This document shows positions 1 through 10,786 of a stretch of 64,000 nucleotides of DNA, piece by piece. Source of the stretch: Craterostigma plantagineum (lineage: Eukaryota > Streptophyta > Magnoliopsida > Lamiales > Linderniaceae); the NCBI GenBank assembly GCA_027422505.1, contig JAPQWV010000018.1, positions 18,990,001-19,054,000 on the forward strand, given 5' to 3'. The translations under genes were made by a program, and so were the position numbers. Positions within the stretch are counted from its first letter, which is position 1. Each line of letters opens with the position of its first letter. The notes beneath the pieces are model-generated. The model worked only from the letters and a program-made list of their open reading frames with translations. It was not told the DNA's origin and ran no database searches.

Positions 1-761
1 GTAAGTGTTTGTGATGTCGTTGCTACCAGCGACGACTATGAAGAGGCTTTGTCTTATGATCTCTGATGTTCTCTCTTCGCCGGCGATCTGCTTCAGCTTT
101 GTTGTGTATTCGTCGAATAGGTCTAACTGATCTGATAATGAGTAGCATATCTGCCATGTATATAACTAACATATTTAGTTATACTCTGATCATTCCAAGA
201 TCTATAACTATAAGTTATTATTATTTACGTACCGATATAGCAGATGTCAAAGGGTCGTAACCCGCCCCGCCCGACGCGAAATTAACGCCCGTTAGGAGAT
301 CCTCGGGTTCGAGGGACGGGTCGAGGTAAGCTGGCAAAAGGGCTTTTATTCCGAGCTCTTCAACTTTACAAAAAAGAAATTCATCAAATGTATGTTAATT
401 ACAACGATTTGAATAGGGTTTGAATTAGAATATACATATATATATGTGTATGTATATAGTGTTTTAATTATTGCTTATCACCAAGGATATCAGAAGGGAC
501 CAAGCCATTGGAAAATCTCCCAGTTGCTTCTCCACCTTGGAAATCTTGGCCGTAGGGCAGAAAATCGGCTTTTGCATTGGTTAAGAGTTCGTTGTTATTA
601 CCAGCGTCGACGATTGAGTCTCCGAAGAAGATGATCGCTGGGAATGAGAGGTTCGCTGCTGGTAGCTTATTATTTACTACAGCTGCTGCTTCGACTACAA
701 TAATGTAAGAAGAAGTAAATACAGCAAGGGATGTGATAATGAGAAATAAATTACAATGCAT
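1..761 (-). CDS. GDSL esterase/lipase, 5' part (exons 1-3, runs off window)
   Basis: Secreted GDSL-type serine esterase/lipase. Exon 1 (482-761) starts at the ATG that precedes a hydrophobic signal peptide ([15 protein letters not shown]...), then carries block [14 protein letters not shown], holding the nucleophilic Ser of the SGNH fold. Exon 2 (233-363) has the [13 protein letters not shown] block with the oxyanion Gly. Exon 3 (150 to beyond base 1) ends in VVAGSNDIT, the block with the catalytic-site Asn. All three junctions keep frame with GT-AG. An upstream in-frame ATG at 941 would add 60 residues that do not look like a signal peptide, so 761 is preferred. The C-terminal half, with the catalytic Asp-His pair, lies outside the window. 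Family members act on cell-wall or cuticular lipid esters; the substrate cannot be inferred here. Confidence 0.9.
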
Positions 762-1537
762 AGCTATACTATAGTTGTGGACACTAATATGATCAGTTTT
801 AGTTATTTTTTCTCCAGCTATATGTAGAGGGAGGTGTGTATTTGTATCATTAGTTCTTGTCGAAATATTTCTTCCATTAGTTATATCATACAGTCGCTTG
901 ATTTGATTTAGTTTGGCTTTTTCTCTTGTCAATACTGCCATAACAGACAGATGGTATTTCTTTTGGCAATAAGTTGATTGGAAGTTTGTTTGCTAATAAT
1001 CTAAAGAATTATCATTTTACTGTATCATATTATATTATTGCATAATGGGTTATTTTTTAGTGCCGAACGTTGAGCAGGTAAATGTAACATGTAATATTTA
1101 ATTTCATTGTCAGCATCAAGTAGCAACAAAAATTGAACTGAAAAAACAATGATAAAAGCAAGAACAAAGGGATTACATATAGTTCGATTCCCAATCCAAA
1201 CAACAATTTACACGCAAAACCACATTATATATATAGGTAATCACAGCTTAATATTTTCACATCGAATAAAAGCCAGACTTGGAAAAACTTCAAGGAAGAT
1301 CAAATCTCAAGTATTAAACCTCATATATTATGTCCAAAGCAACACCAAAATAATGAAAATAAAGGAACCCAAACAAGGAGTTTGATCTGCTGCTGCACCA
1401 ACGATATCAAGAGGCTTTTTTCGACGGTTCGAGTCTGTCGACAATCTTGAAATGTAAGCGAAAACGTAGGAAAAACGCCGACTTTAATGTAGGAAAAGGG
1501 CAATAAAAAGCGGTTCTAACACTTACAGTGGCAAACC
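762..1537. other. spacer between GDSL gene and FREE1 3' end
   Basis: No gene seen. It must hold the GDSL promoter (reading leftwards) and the FREE1 3' UTR and polyadenylation region. Short ORFs at 1149-1385 (+) and 1321-1503 (-) have no recognisable sequence features. Confidence 0.5.
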
Positions 1538-4500
1538 TTAATAGCCCGTGACGAGGAAAGGCTGCTGACAAACCCCACACTCGATGGTCTGCGAACCAGA
1601 ACTTGGGACTTGAACCTAAACAGATTTGGGATCAATCACGTTAAGGTCGCGAAGATGTATCGAATAACTTAAGGAGGAGAAGAATTTTAGAAAACGATCG
1701 AATTTAAAACCTGTAAATGAACAGTGCAAGTTGGGCAAGCAACTTCTTTCATCCTCTTTCCCGAGCTACTCGATTTGGATGCTGATATAAAGAACGGGCA
1801 CATTGTGGCGAGTTTCCGAAATATTGTTTGATGAGAATATTAATGATACGTAAGGCCTAATGCATAAGTATTAACATTATCCTTAACCCTCAGAGAAGAA
1901 CGTAAAATATGCAGTTGTAACAAACATTGGTTCGTAATTTCTTACTAACAATACATAAACCAAGCCAATTATATAAACAATCACGATTTTACCTGAAGAA
2001 ATCTTGCAGCTTCTCTCCATCTCCTCCTGTAAAAAGATGACAAGATGACGATGAACAATTTAGCTTTAACGCATATTAGACAAGTGTAGAAATTATATAG
2101 GTTATTTCATTTATTCTCGGGCAATTATGCTAAAATGCTTTACCTGAAGTTTCTTTGCCAGATCCTCATGACTTTCAACTACATTAGATCTGCTTGGTGC
2201 CACCTTAGCAGTATTAAGCCTACGAGTAACTTCACCCTAACAAACCCCAACGAATTAGACTGCATAGTAGATAATTTTTCAACCAACCACAAATGAAGTA
2301 TTTACAGCTGCGAGCCGCCATTAATGATATATCACCAAAAAGCGTCTCATACATATCGAGCTTTAAGTGCATTCATATAGCAACACTTTTGGGAACACAA
2401 TACACAAAGGATAAAGTAGCCATGGCGCTAAACAGTCAAGGCAAGACCAAAACTATTATGAACACACTTACTAGGCAACGGTCACAAACCCTAACAACTG
2501 GGGCTTTGTCTTCAGCAGTAAGGGCAGTTCGACCTTGAGTGCATTTGTCACAAAAAATGTCACCACAGTTTCTACAATGATGCTGCAATGAGCCCGGAAT
2601 AATTATCAAAATATAACTTTATCAACACATAAATGAACGACCAAATGGAGATACGGACACACACAATAGCGAGTAGGGATAAATAGATCTGGAATGAGCT
2701 TACCCTCCTCACAAAAGCGCTGAAGTTTGTACCACATGAAGTGCATTTTGATATAGCATCATCGGGAACCTGAAAGGTCGAAAATAAGGCGGACATTTGG
2801 ACAAGAAAGAATTTCAACTCTTACAATAAGCATGGGCAACGATTCAGCGATGAGAATTTACTCGAATCCTGTACATCACTTATACGCAAAACAGTGCAAG
2901 TACACTGCACAAAGGCAAGACACATGGTCCTGCGTGAGAAAACTTCAAAACACTTACCCAGTGATCTTTCTCCTCATTGACCTGCTTTATCAAATTGATG
3001 AGATCAACAAAGCCTTTCTTCTTCTCAGTAGGCTGTTCTGCAACTTTCGGATGCTCAGATGGTCTGCTTCTTACACTCATCTCCTTATACTACAGATCAA
3101 ACAGGGATACCGTGATATTGCAATTTCATCGAAAAATACCATACTAACAACACAAAGCAATATAACAAGTAAATAGACAATGCTAATATAATCCAAGAAA
3201 ATCAGTTCCTTAAAATAAAATCTAGAACCTGAGCAATTGCAGCGGTAACTGTATCCAAGAGAGTGTTGGTGGTATAACTATTAGACTTCAATCTGATACG
3301 TCTTGGCTCAATGTCCACAGGAGTTTTTGACCAGAAGGCAAAAATTGATGATTCAACAGCCTGGATAAGTACGGCTGAATTCTGAGAAAGTAGCAAGATA
3401 CTACAATACAAAGGTGCACAGGCTTGGTGGAGCCATGAAGCACAGCTAAATCAGAGAGGTCAGAAATATTCACCAGATGTGCATTGTACTAAAGCAATCA
3501 TGTTTGTTCATCTCAGATGGAACTACTACAACTCATTTGTTTTTAGCATTTATGTTTTGATTTTGCAAGACTTTGCTAATAAAGTTATATCTTACAGCAA
3601 ACAAACAAATAGAGAAAAATATATCCCCAAGTCTGTTTGTTTAATTATGCGAACAACAAAAATGACCATCCCTAAGAGTGTTTGTCTAGCTACATTAACG
3701 ATAAGCAAAAAAAATCTCGCATCCCCAAGGCACCAACAAAATTACCCAAAGAAGGGCGTAACTGATAGCGTACCTCACATCTGGTTATAGTGTCAAGAAG
3801 ATATATTCTCAATGTTCGGTTGGTACTTGGATCCAGCATACGAATTCCATCCAGTGCAATCTGAAAATATTTCACCACATGAAATCACCATTTAAGCAAG
3901 TTTTGTTCTATTCTACCCAACACTAACAATGAGACATCACCAAGTAACTTCAGCCTCTTCAAAGCAATAATAATCAGCAGAAAAATCAACATGAAAAATC
4001 ATCATGGCACCATTGATTGTAATAACCAAGTAAATAGATACAAAGAAAATATAAATATTAGTAAAACCCCAAAGAATGCATCGGTAGACAAATCACAATA
4101 TGATATTGTAAACGTGTTTGATAAATCAGCTCTCAATGCAACATTGATATCAACCCACGTAACACCAAACAAGACACAACACCAACAATCATGTACAAAA
4201 AATTATCAAACTCCATCTACAGGCAGCGCAAATGTTGTAACGATCCACCATAGAAATCAAATATTAAGAATGGAAATTTTAAACACAAACCATTTTTACC
4301 TACCTCGCAAAGAACATCCATTGTATCTCCCACGCCTTCTGCCAACAACTTAACTCTAAATTTCTGAACCCCTCCCTTTGCATCTTGCTGAGTTTCTGCC
4401 TTGGGAACGGCCCTCACCACCTTCAATCCACTACCTAAAGTTGATCCCCCTTTTTCCGTAGAAGACGAAGAATTTCCAATAGGCCTTCCAAAATCATCAA

Positions 4501-5386
4501 ATGTAGACCAAGTGGAAGACTTTGAAGCCGTCCCACGTGCACCGTACGGCTCATTACTTCCCTTATAAGCATAAACTCCATCATTATCCCCGAGAATACT
4601 TTCGCTTCCATAACTGCTCTTGTAAGCATACCCACCTTGATCACTTTTTCCATACAACTCAGCCCCAGAATGCGACTTGCCCCAGTTCAAATACTTATTG
4701 TCGCCATAAAGGCCTTCACCCCCATGATTACTGTCGTAACCATACCCACTTTGATTGCGCTCTCTCTGCAATTCTGATCCCAGATCTGACTTGGCCCGAT
4801 TAAAATTCTGACCGTCTCCATATAGGCCTCCCGTCCCATGATCACTGCTACTATAGCCAGCATGATCGCGTCTTCCATACAATTGAGAACCCGAATCCGA
4901 GCTGGTCCGCCCCAAATTCTGGTTGTAGTGATCATAACTAAGGGCGTAGCCAGCAGATGTTAGCTGAAACTGTTGCAGATGTGGAGCGTAATTTGATTCC
5001 GGCGAAACAGGACTGGGATTAGGGTTCGACGCCGCATTCGCCTGATAATCGTAGGCGGGGTAATAAGACGGCTGCGACTGATTTTGGGATTTCGGCGCGT
5101 AGCCAGCGTTCGATTCGAATTGGGGGGCATGGTAGGAGGATCGAGGCTGCGAATAGGACGACGGCGCAGGCAGGACATGATCGGAACCGTGAGGTACGGA
5201 AGGGTAATTTCCCGGCGTGTGCGGCGTTGGAGGTTGAGGTGGAGCTGTGTAAGGGGTTGAGGAATACGGCGGCGCGGAAGCGTACGACGGAGGCCCGTGA
5301 GGTAAGGGTTCGACTGGCGGCGGGTTCGAATTCGGATTCGGGTAGGGGGTGTAGTACGGGGACGAGCTGTAACCGTTGTTCATCAT
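1538..5386 (-). CDS. FREE1: FREE1/FYVE1, FYVE-domain endosomal sorting protein
   Basis: Plant ESCRT-associated protein that binds PI3P and ubiquitin and works in multivesicular body formation and vacuolar sorting. Ten exons: 4304-5386, 3774-3860, 3229-3381, 2958-3089, 2704-2769, 2472-2582, 2144-2236, 1993-2026, 1711-1781, 1538-1615; joined length 1908 nt, 635 aa, in frame throughout (Arabidopsis FREE1 is about 600 aa, from memory). Residues 1 to about 300 are a low-complexity Pro/Tyr/Ser/Gly-rich region with repeated YGD and SGAELYG-like units. The FYVE zinc finger spans about 488-546 and includes the basic RRHHCRNCG signature plus paired Cys (CTSC, CDKC, CDRC). The tail has MKEVACPTC and ECGVC, a second set of paired Cys typical of FREE1. 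It begins with two Met codons; the first is used here. Transcribed divergently from the TFIIS-domain gene. Confidence 0.95.
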
Positions 5387-6898
5387 TCTTTCTCCTCTCT
5401 TTTCTTTCTCTCCACTGATGAAATTCGATTGCAGTGTTGATAGTCGTCTTTAAAGCTAAAGACAATCAATAATGCCACGTGTCAACTACCTTAGCTGAGA
5501 AGCAGTCAACGTTATAACTGGGCCGTGAGGCCCACTTACGGCCCAATTATGCGTGCTCTTTCGGTTTTCAGGCCCACACTAAGTGACACGTGTTTCAATT
5601 CTATTTGTTGATCCAATGCCCACCAAGAAGCATGGTATTTAATGTAATTATTATTAATCATCTCATAATTAATTTGTTCACATTAGCAGAGAGAGCAGAG
5701 CAGAGCTCTGACGACGTCAAATTTCAGAAACGGAGACAAGAAAATTCAGTGACAGGGAGGAAGAACAGAGAGTTGCCGGAACATCACGTGTAATTATGTT
5801 TTTTGTAATCTTCAGTAATTTGACACCGGCTTACGAGAGTTAGGGTTTTCTCAGCTGTTGCTAATGCTCATTTTCGTTTCAGTTGTGGTTCTTTCAGCTG
5901 TTGAGGCATTGGATTCCGATTTATTGAGCGGATTTGGAGGCGGCTTTGGTTTTGGAAGCAGGTTAGCATTTTGTTTTCTGTTTTTTTTTTTCAGTTAATT
6001 TGTATGTGAGCTACTGTGTACCCCATATTTTTCAAATAGATGGTTGTTTGAGTGTTTTTGATTGCTGGCTTGTTAGAAGCAGGGACTACGAATATCTTCA
6101 CCATATCTGTGTTGTGAGCCTCAATCGATAGGCTGATTTCTGATTCTGTGTGTTTCCAATGTAGTTTTGGGTTTGTGTAGGGGTTTCTGTTTATTCGATC
6201 AGCTTATTTGCTTTACGATCTTTTTCTTTCTTTTTTTTTTTGCTTTCTGGAAATGAAGATATTTTTTGTTTTATAGTTCCTGTGTATGTGAAGGCCTAGA
6301 TTATATTTCTTCTTTTGCTTTGAGTTTGGGATCGTTTCGAAGGGTCGTTGCTCCTCGTTTAACCTCAATCAACCTGGTCGTCGTTCTGCTGATTAATCAA
6401 AGAGTTGTTTGATTGTTCAATTGTTCAAGTGAATTTCAAAGTCCTCTTGTCGTTTTCTGTTCCTATATTATGTTGGGTGCGCTAATTGCAAAACATTCAG
6501 CATGCGCTGCTGCCTCATTTTATTTTGAGAGATAATGTGCCCTAACATTTGAGTTGCATGCCAAAGTCAAACATGCCATTTTTTCTTTCAAAAACATATG
6601 CGCTGATATTCAGATATACGAGGTTTGGTTCTAGTTTCTATTCATGTGGTAGTCTTGCAATAGTAATTTGTACAAATATGCACTGAAATTCAGATATAAG
6701 AGGTTCAGGTTTGATTCCTGTGATAGTCTTGCATAATAATTTGTACATGTGCTGATTCAGATAGATGAGGTTTGGATTCTATTCAAGCAATAGTCTTGCA
6801 ATCAAATTATTACTATATGCATTGAATGTTACGTTCACTGGCTTTTGGATCAAATTATTCTTTTTAACAACTTTTGCAGTCAAATTGACAGGTAGTTG
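5387..6898. promoter_or_regulatory. bidirectional promoter FREE1 / TFIIS-domain gene, plus 5' UTR and UTR intron
   Basis: About 300 bp separates the FREE1 start from the probable + strand transcript. It contains perfect G-boxes (CACGTG) at 5476-5481, 5587-5592 and 5785-5790, the last probably already in the 5' UTR, and several GGCCCA/TGGGCC site II-like motifs between about 5520 and 5580, as in many bidirectional housekeeping promoters. From about 5690 onward a purine-rich stretch looks like 5' UTR. A donor at about 5961 (GCAG|GTTAGC) and acceptor at about 6879 (TTTTGCAG) suggest a UTR intron of about 0.9 kb. The intron holds a three-copy tandem repeat, annotated separately. Transcript ends are inferred. 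Confidence 0.55.
6596..6806 (+). repeat. three-copy degenerate tandem repeat in a 5' UTR intron
   Basis: Three copies of a unit of about 70-80 bp start near 6596, 6677 and 6748. Each has the order CTGA-TTCAGATA, GAGGTT, then TAGTCTTGCA, the first two followed by AATTTGTACA. They diverge by point changes and small indels. It sits inside the predicted 5' UTR intron of the TFIIS-domain gene. Confidence 0.75.
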
Positions 6899-6931
6899 AT
6901 GAAACAAATACAGCAATACAGTGATATATGA
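6899..6931 (+). promoter_or_regulatory. uORF whose stop overlaps the main start codon
   Basis: An ATG at 6899 opens a ten-codon frame (MKQIQQYSDI) whose TGA stop (6929-6931) overlaps the main ATG (6928-6930) as ATGA. This arrangement could couple termination and reinitiation or reduce main-frame translation. The reading is directly visible; the regulatory effect is inferred. Confidence 0.6.
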
Positions 6932-9600
6932 CGTTTGAAGACTTCTTCACATTCTCTGAGCTAAATAATGGGCTCACGAATCCTTCTCGAGTCACAGAAC
7001 TTGTCGCTATCATTGAGAAGGAGACAGATTCTTCTTGTAAGAATGCTGGCGATTTAACCAACCAATGGTCCACATTTGCGCGTGCGATCACATCGACTGA
7101 AAATAAGGAATGTCTCGATCTTTTTGTTCAGTTGGAGGGCCTCAAATTCATTGCTAAGCTGTTGGGCAATGCGCAAAGATTGGTTAGTGAAGAAAATGAC
7201 ACCTCTATTGAGGACACCATTACCAATTTGCTGCAAGCAGTTGCAACATTTCAACTGGACCGCAAAAAGCTTCTTGATTCTGAACTCTGGACAATTGTGA
7301 AGGAACTTCTAGTCCACAGTAGTCCAAAGGTCCATGCCAGAGCTCGGGTTCTTTGTGAACATTGGGAAAATAACAGAGAGATTGAGGATATATCTCCCTT
7401 TGTCAAAGAAAGATCTAGTGCTCTAACCGACTATGGCAAGGGCGAAAACCAAAATATCAAGAAAGGCAGTGATTCATATTCCTCTCTTGGAAACACTGAT
7501 ATGTCTCAGGAGGCTCCTACTGACAAAGAAAAGACCCAAGAATTAACCAGAGATGAGACCTCGCCTTCTACTACTGGTGATATTGTTGAGGATAATGTGG
7601 ACGGGCTCAGGAACAATTCAGATATTAAATTGGATCCCAGTGAGACTGAAAAGACCACAGTTGAATTGGCTGTTTCAAAGATTGAGCAGTTAATGTCACA
7701 TGAAGAACCCAGGCCCTCTGAGGGCACTTCTGATACAGAAAGTTCAAAGAATTTATGTGATGCGCCTTCACCTATGGGGTTAACTATCGATACTGATGTG
7801 AAGGTTCCCAGCGGCGCTAGTGGTGATGCGAAAGAATGTGAAGGTAGATTCCAAGATCTGAAGGAGTTTGGGAGATTGAGGGCGGTAAATGAAGCTGATG
7901 GCCAGGTGAAAAGGCGCAACCTTCTTACAAGTGGATGTGATCTGGCAAGTAGTTATGGTCTTGGGAAAAAATCTACAGCAGATAGTGAAGCTACTGCTAA
8001 GAGCGGCAAGAGATCTGATAATAATTTTGACTATGGTATTGTAGATCCTCTGGATATTGCTCGGCAAGTTGCAATTGAAGTCGAGAGGGAAGTTGGAGAT
8101 TACAGAGAACGAAGCTGCAATTCTCCAGAAAACAACACACAACAGCCACCAGAGAGCTCAGAATCTGTTAGTCGGGAGGAGTTTAACGGGAGTGACGATG
8201 ACTCAAACGGTCGTTCAAATATTGAATCAGACAATGATTCAAAAACGCATGAGGAAACTATGTCTCAGAATACTGATGCTGAACAGATAAATGATGTCCA
8301 AAATATGGCGGTCTCTCAAGTCAGCGAAGGGGCCACAACTGAAACCAACTCTCAAAAAATTTTGTGCGATTTTGATTTGAATCAAGTTAGTTCAGAAGAT
8401 GCTGAAAATCCCACAAGCCATGATTGTACACCTGTCTCAGTCGTGTCATCTTCTAGAGCAACAGCTGCTCTTGCACTACCTGGTCCTCCACAATCTGATG
8501 GGAATCTTGGTTGGAAATCTTCTGCTTCAAGTGCCTTTCAACCCAAGAAAAAAATTCATGGCGGAGAAAGTAGTGGTTCAAAGAAAGATGAAGTGTTTCT
8601 TGGTTTTGACCTAAACGTGGCTCAAGATTGGGACTCGGGCTACTATCATCATAATGGAGAATCTTATGCTGAGACGAGCTCAAGAAACCCAGATGTTTTT
8701 TCGCTTGATCTAAATCATGCGAGCGAACCCAATAATGGGCCCCCGCGAGATTGGCTGGCGACTGGAAATTTTCTTCCCACTCAAAGCGTGGAACAACAAA
8801 CTTCGTCGTCTTCGAAGCAGCCCATATCTTTCCTTGATCTGAATGATCAGCCATCACTGCTCAACAGTTCATCTTATAACTCCAACTTCAGTATTCTGCC
8901 TCCAGCCTTCGATGCCTTTGGAGTCTCAAAACCTAAGGAAACTGGGTTTTCACTGTTTGGCGCCAAAGTCGAAGTCAAGGCAAAAGGCAACATTCATACT
9001 CCGACGATGTCCTTGCAAAACGGTCGAACTCACGACCTTGCTTACAATCCTAATAACATGAGACAAGCGCACAGCTTTTTCGGGATGGGTCCACCACCAC
9101 CCATGGTTCAATACACCAGCGATCCTTCAGTTTACGGCTACAACAACATGCAACTAGTGCGGCCCACGATCCCTTTACCTTCTTCTGCAATATATGGATC
9201 TGCGGGCCCGATCCCATACGTGGTCGACACTAGGGGATCGCCGGCGATGCCTCAAATCATGGGCTCGGTTTCGCCTTTCCCAATCCCTTTCTCTCAACCA
9301 CCGTTTGCTGCGAACACGATGAACAGCATCTTGAATCCACCTTCGAATGATGCGAAGAATTGCTTCGATTTGAATCCTAGAATGATGATGATGGCTGAGA
9401 GCGGTGGTGGTAGTAGTAGTTCTACTAGCATTAAGGAGAGCTCAAGCTTTGGACAGTTTTTGAACCTCGGACAGTTTCGGTCGATGGACGAGCGTGTGAG
9501 GCCTACTTCTCAGCATACTGTTGTTGGTCAGAAGCGGAAAGAACCCGAGAACGGTTGGGAAAATTACGGTTTTAGACCTCATATGCCACCATGGAAATAA
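6928..9600 (+). CDS. TFIIS N-terminal-domain protein with five DLN (EAR-like) motifs
   Basis: A single coding exon of 890 aa. Residues 1 to about 150 match the TFIIS N-terminal/LW helical bundle as found in plant nuclear proteins: MTFEDFFTFSELNNG start, NQWSTFARAI, ENKECLDLFVQLEGL, then the helix around VHARARVLCEHW. This fold docks onto transcription-elongation partners. The middle (about 150-470) is acidic and Ser/Thr-rich. The C-terminal half carries five DLN-type motifs: FDLNQ (482), FDLNV (560), LDLNH (593), LDLND (636) and FDLNP (813). Such motifs are EAR-like and in other plant proteins recruit TOPLESS-type corepressors; that role is inferred here. KRK near the C-terminus may be a nuclear signal. 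No introns interrupt the CDS; the start fits the family N-terminus. A short uORF overlaps the start codon. Confidence 0.88.
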   Translation: MTFEDFFTFSELNNGLTNPSRVTELVAIIEKETDSSCKNAGDLTNQWSTFARAITSTENKECLDLFVQLEGLKFIAKLLGNAQRLVSEENDTSIEDTITNLLQAVATFQLDRKKLLDSELWTIVKELLVHSSPKVHARARVLCEHWENNREIEDISPFVKERSSALTDYGKGENQNIKKGSDSYSSLGNTDMSQEAPTDKEKTQELTRDETSPSTTGDIVEDNVDGLRNNSDIKLDPSETEKTTVELAVSKIEQLMSHEEPRPSEGTSDTESSKNLCDAPSPMGLTIDTDVKVPSGASGDAKECEGRFQDLKEFGRLRAVNEADGQVKRRNLLTSGCDLASSYGLGKKSTADSEATAKSGKRSDNNFDYGIVDPLDIARQVAIEVEREVGDYRERSCNSPENNTQQPPESSESVSREEFNGSDDDSNGRSNIESDNDSKTHEETMSQNTDAEQINDVQNMAVSQVSEGATTETNSQKILCDFDLNQVSSEDAENPTSHDCTPVSVVSSSRATAALALPGPPQSDGNLGWKSSASSAFQPKKKIHGGESSGSKKDEVFLGFDLNVAQDWDSGYYHHNGESYAETSSRNPDVFSLDLNHASEPNNGPPRDWLATGNFLPTQSVEQQTSSSSKQPISFLDLNDQPSLLNSSSYNSNFSILPPAFDAFGVSKPKETGFSLFGAKVEVKAKGNIHTPTMSLQNGRTHDLAYNPNNMRQAHSFFGMGPPPPMVQYTSDPSVYGYNNMQLVRPTIPLPSSAIYGSAGPIPYVVDTRGSPAMPQIMGSVSPFPIPFSQPPFAANTMNSILNPPSNDAKNCFDLNPRMMMMAESGGGSSSSTSIKESSSFGQFLNLGQFRSMDERVRPTSQHTVVGQKRKEPENGWENYGFRPHMPPWK

Positions 9601-9901
9601 AAAGAGTGGTGATCTTCTTCTCTTTGGAGGTGATTACTAATGATGTAGTTGTTGAACTTGGAAGAGAAGGTAACTTATTGATTTGATTAGGGAGAGTGTT
9701 TTAATGGTAGAGTCGGGCAGTTAATTAGTTATGGAATGGAGGTGTTTATTGGATTCTTGATAAGAATTGCTATAAATATAGATATTAGATTTCAATTGTC
9801 TATGGCGTACTTTTACTTTCTTTATCATTGGCTATTAACGCTTTTGCTTACTGGGTAAATTTTTTTGCGTCGGTGTATAAGGCCCGAAAAAAAGTATTTT
9901 A
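9601..9901. other. 3' UTR and spacer
   Basis: Follows the TFIIS-domain gene; presumably its 3' UTR and polyadenylation region, with AT-rich stretches near 9770-9830. It ends at the TTA target site of the MITE. Confidence 0.4.
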
Positions 9902-10569
9902 GGGGGTGTTTGTTTCAGGTGATCCAACATTACGGTGATACGCACATCACGGTGATGTGGGTATCACCCTGTGGATCAAGGTGATATATCATCAGTGTGT
10001 TTGTTTTAAGGTGATATTTCATTTTGCAGATCAACGTGATATTGAAGTATTCTGTTTGTTTAATCACTGTAATGTGTAGGGTAATGCTATATAAATGTCA
10101 TATTTAACCCTATACATATGACTTAAATGTGTTAAATTTTGTTAACGTGATATTTTATGTGATAATCATTAATATAGTAAAATATACATTTAATTTATAA
10201 GCATTATTTATATTTATATTTTTTTTTAAAATATAAGTTTTAATATTATTAAATAACTGAAATATTTTTAAGATTTAATTATGTTAATCATGTAATTAAA
10301 TCTATAATGGCATATAAAGTAATAATGAAAAATATGGGGGCATTCTCGTCCATTAAAAAGTTAGATAGATCACTTCATCACCGTGATGTTGGATCACCTA
10401 GGTTTTTTGGGGTGATCTGAAATATGAAATATCACCTCATTTTCATCACCTAGGCGATCCATCATTCCGGGTGATGACTCATCACCTAGACTAAACAAAC
10501 ACAGTGATAAGTAGTAAACGAGAGGATCACGGTGATGTTTTGGAAGATCACCCCAAAACAACCACCCCC
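9902..10569. mobile_element. Harbinger/Tourist-like MITE, 668 bp
   Basis: Flanked by a TTA duplication (9899-9901 and 10570-10572). Imperfect terminal inverted repeats of about 25 bp begin GGGGGTGTTTGTTT on the left and GGGGGTGGTTGTTTTGGGG on the complement of the right end. Subterminal regions are packed with GGTGAT/ATCACC motifs in both orientations, and the centre is AT-rich and non-coding. A 3-bp TTA duplication and a G-run terminus fit PIF/Harbinger-derived MITEs. A short minus-strand ORF overlapping the right part is not considered a gene. Confidence 0.75.
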
Positions 10570-10786
10570 TTATAATATTAATAAACACATTTTCACATGC
10601 AATACAGATGTTAATGGTCGTGGAGTTCGAGCAAAGTGTGAATCGATCTGATAATTCGAGGGTGTTCCCTACATTTAACAAGACTTCCTCAGTTGATTAT
10701 GAATACATATCTTGAAGTTAAATTTTCTGGCAAAACTCTAAACATAAGTTGCGACAAAAATATTGGAAATACATTACCGTGACAAT

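Noticed and set aside
10394..10681. 95-codon minus-strand ORF
   Set aside because: Mostly inside the right half of the Harbinger-type MITE; no protein similarity recognised.
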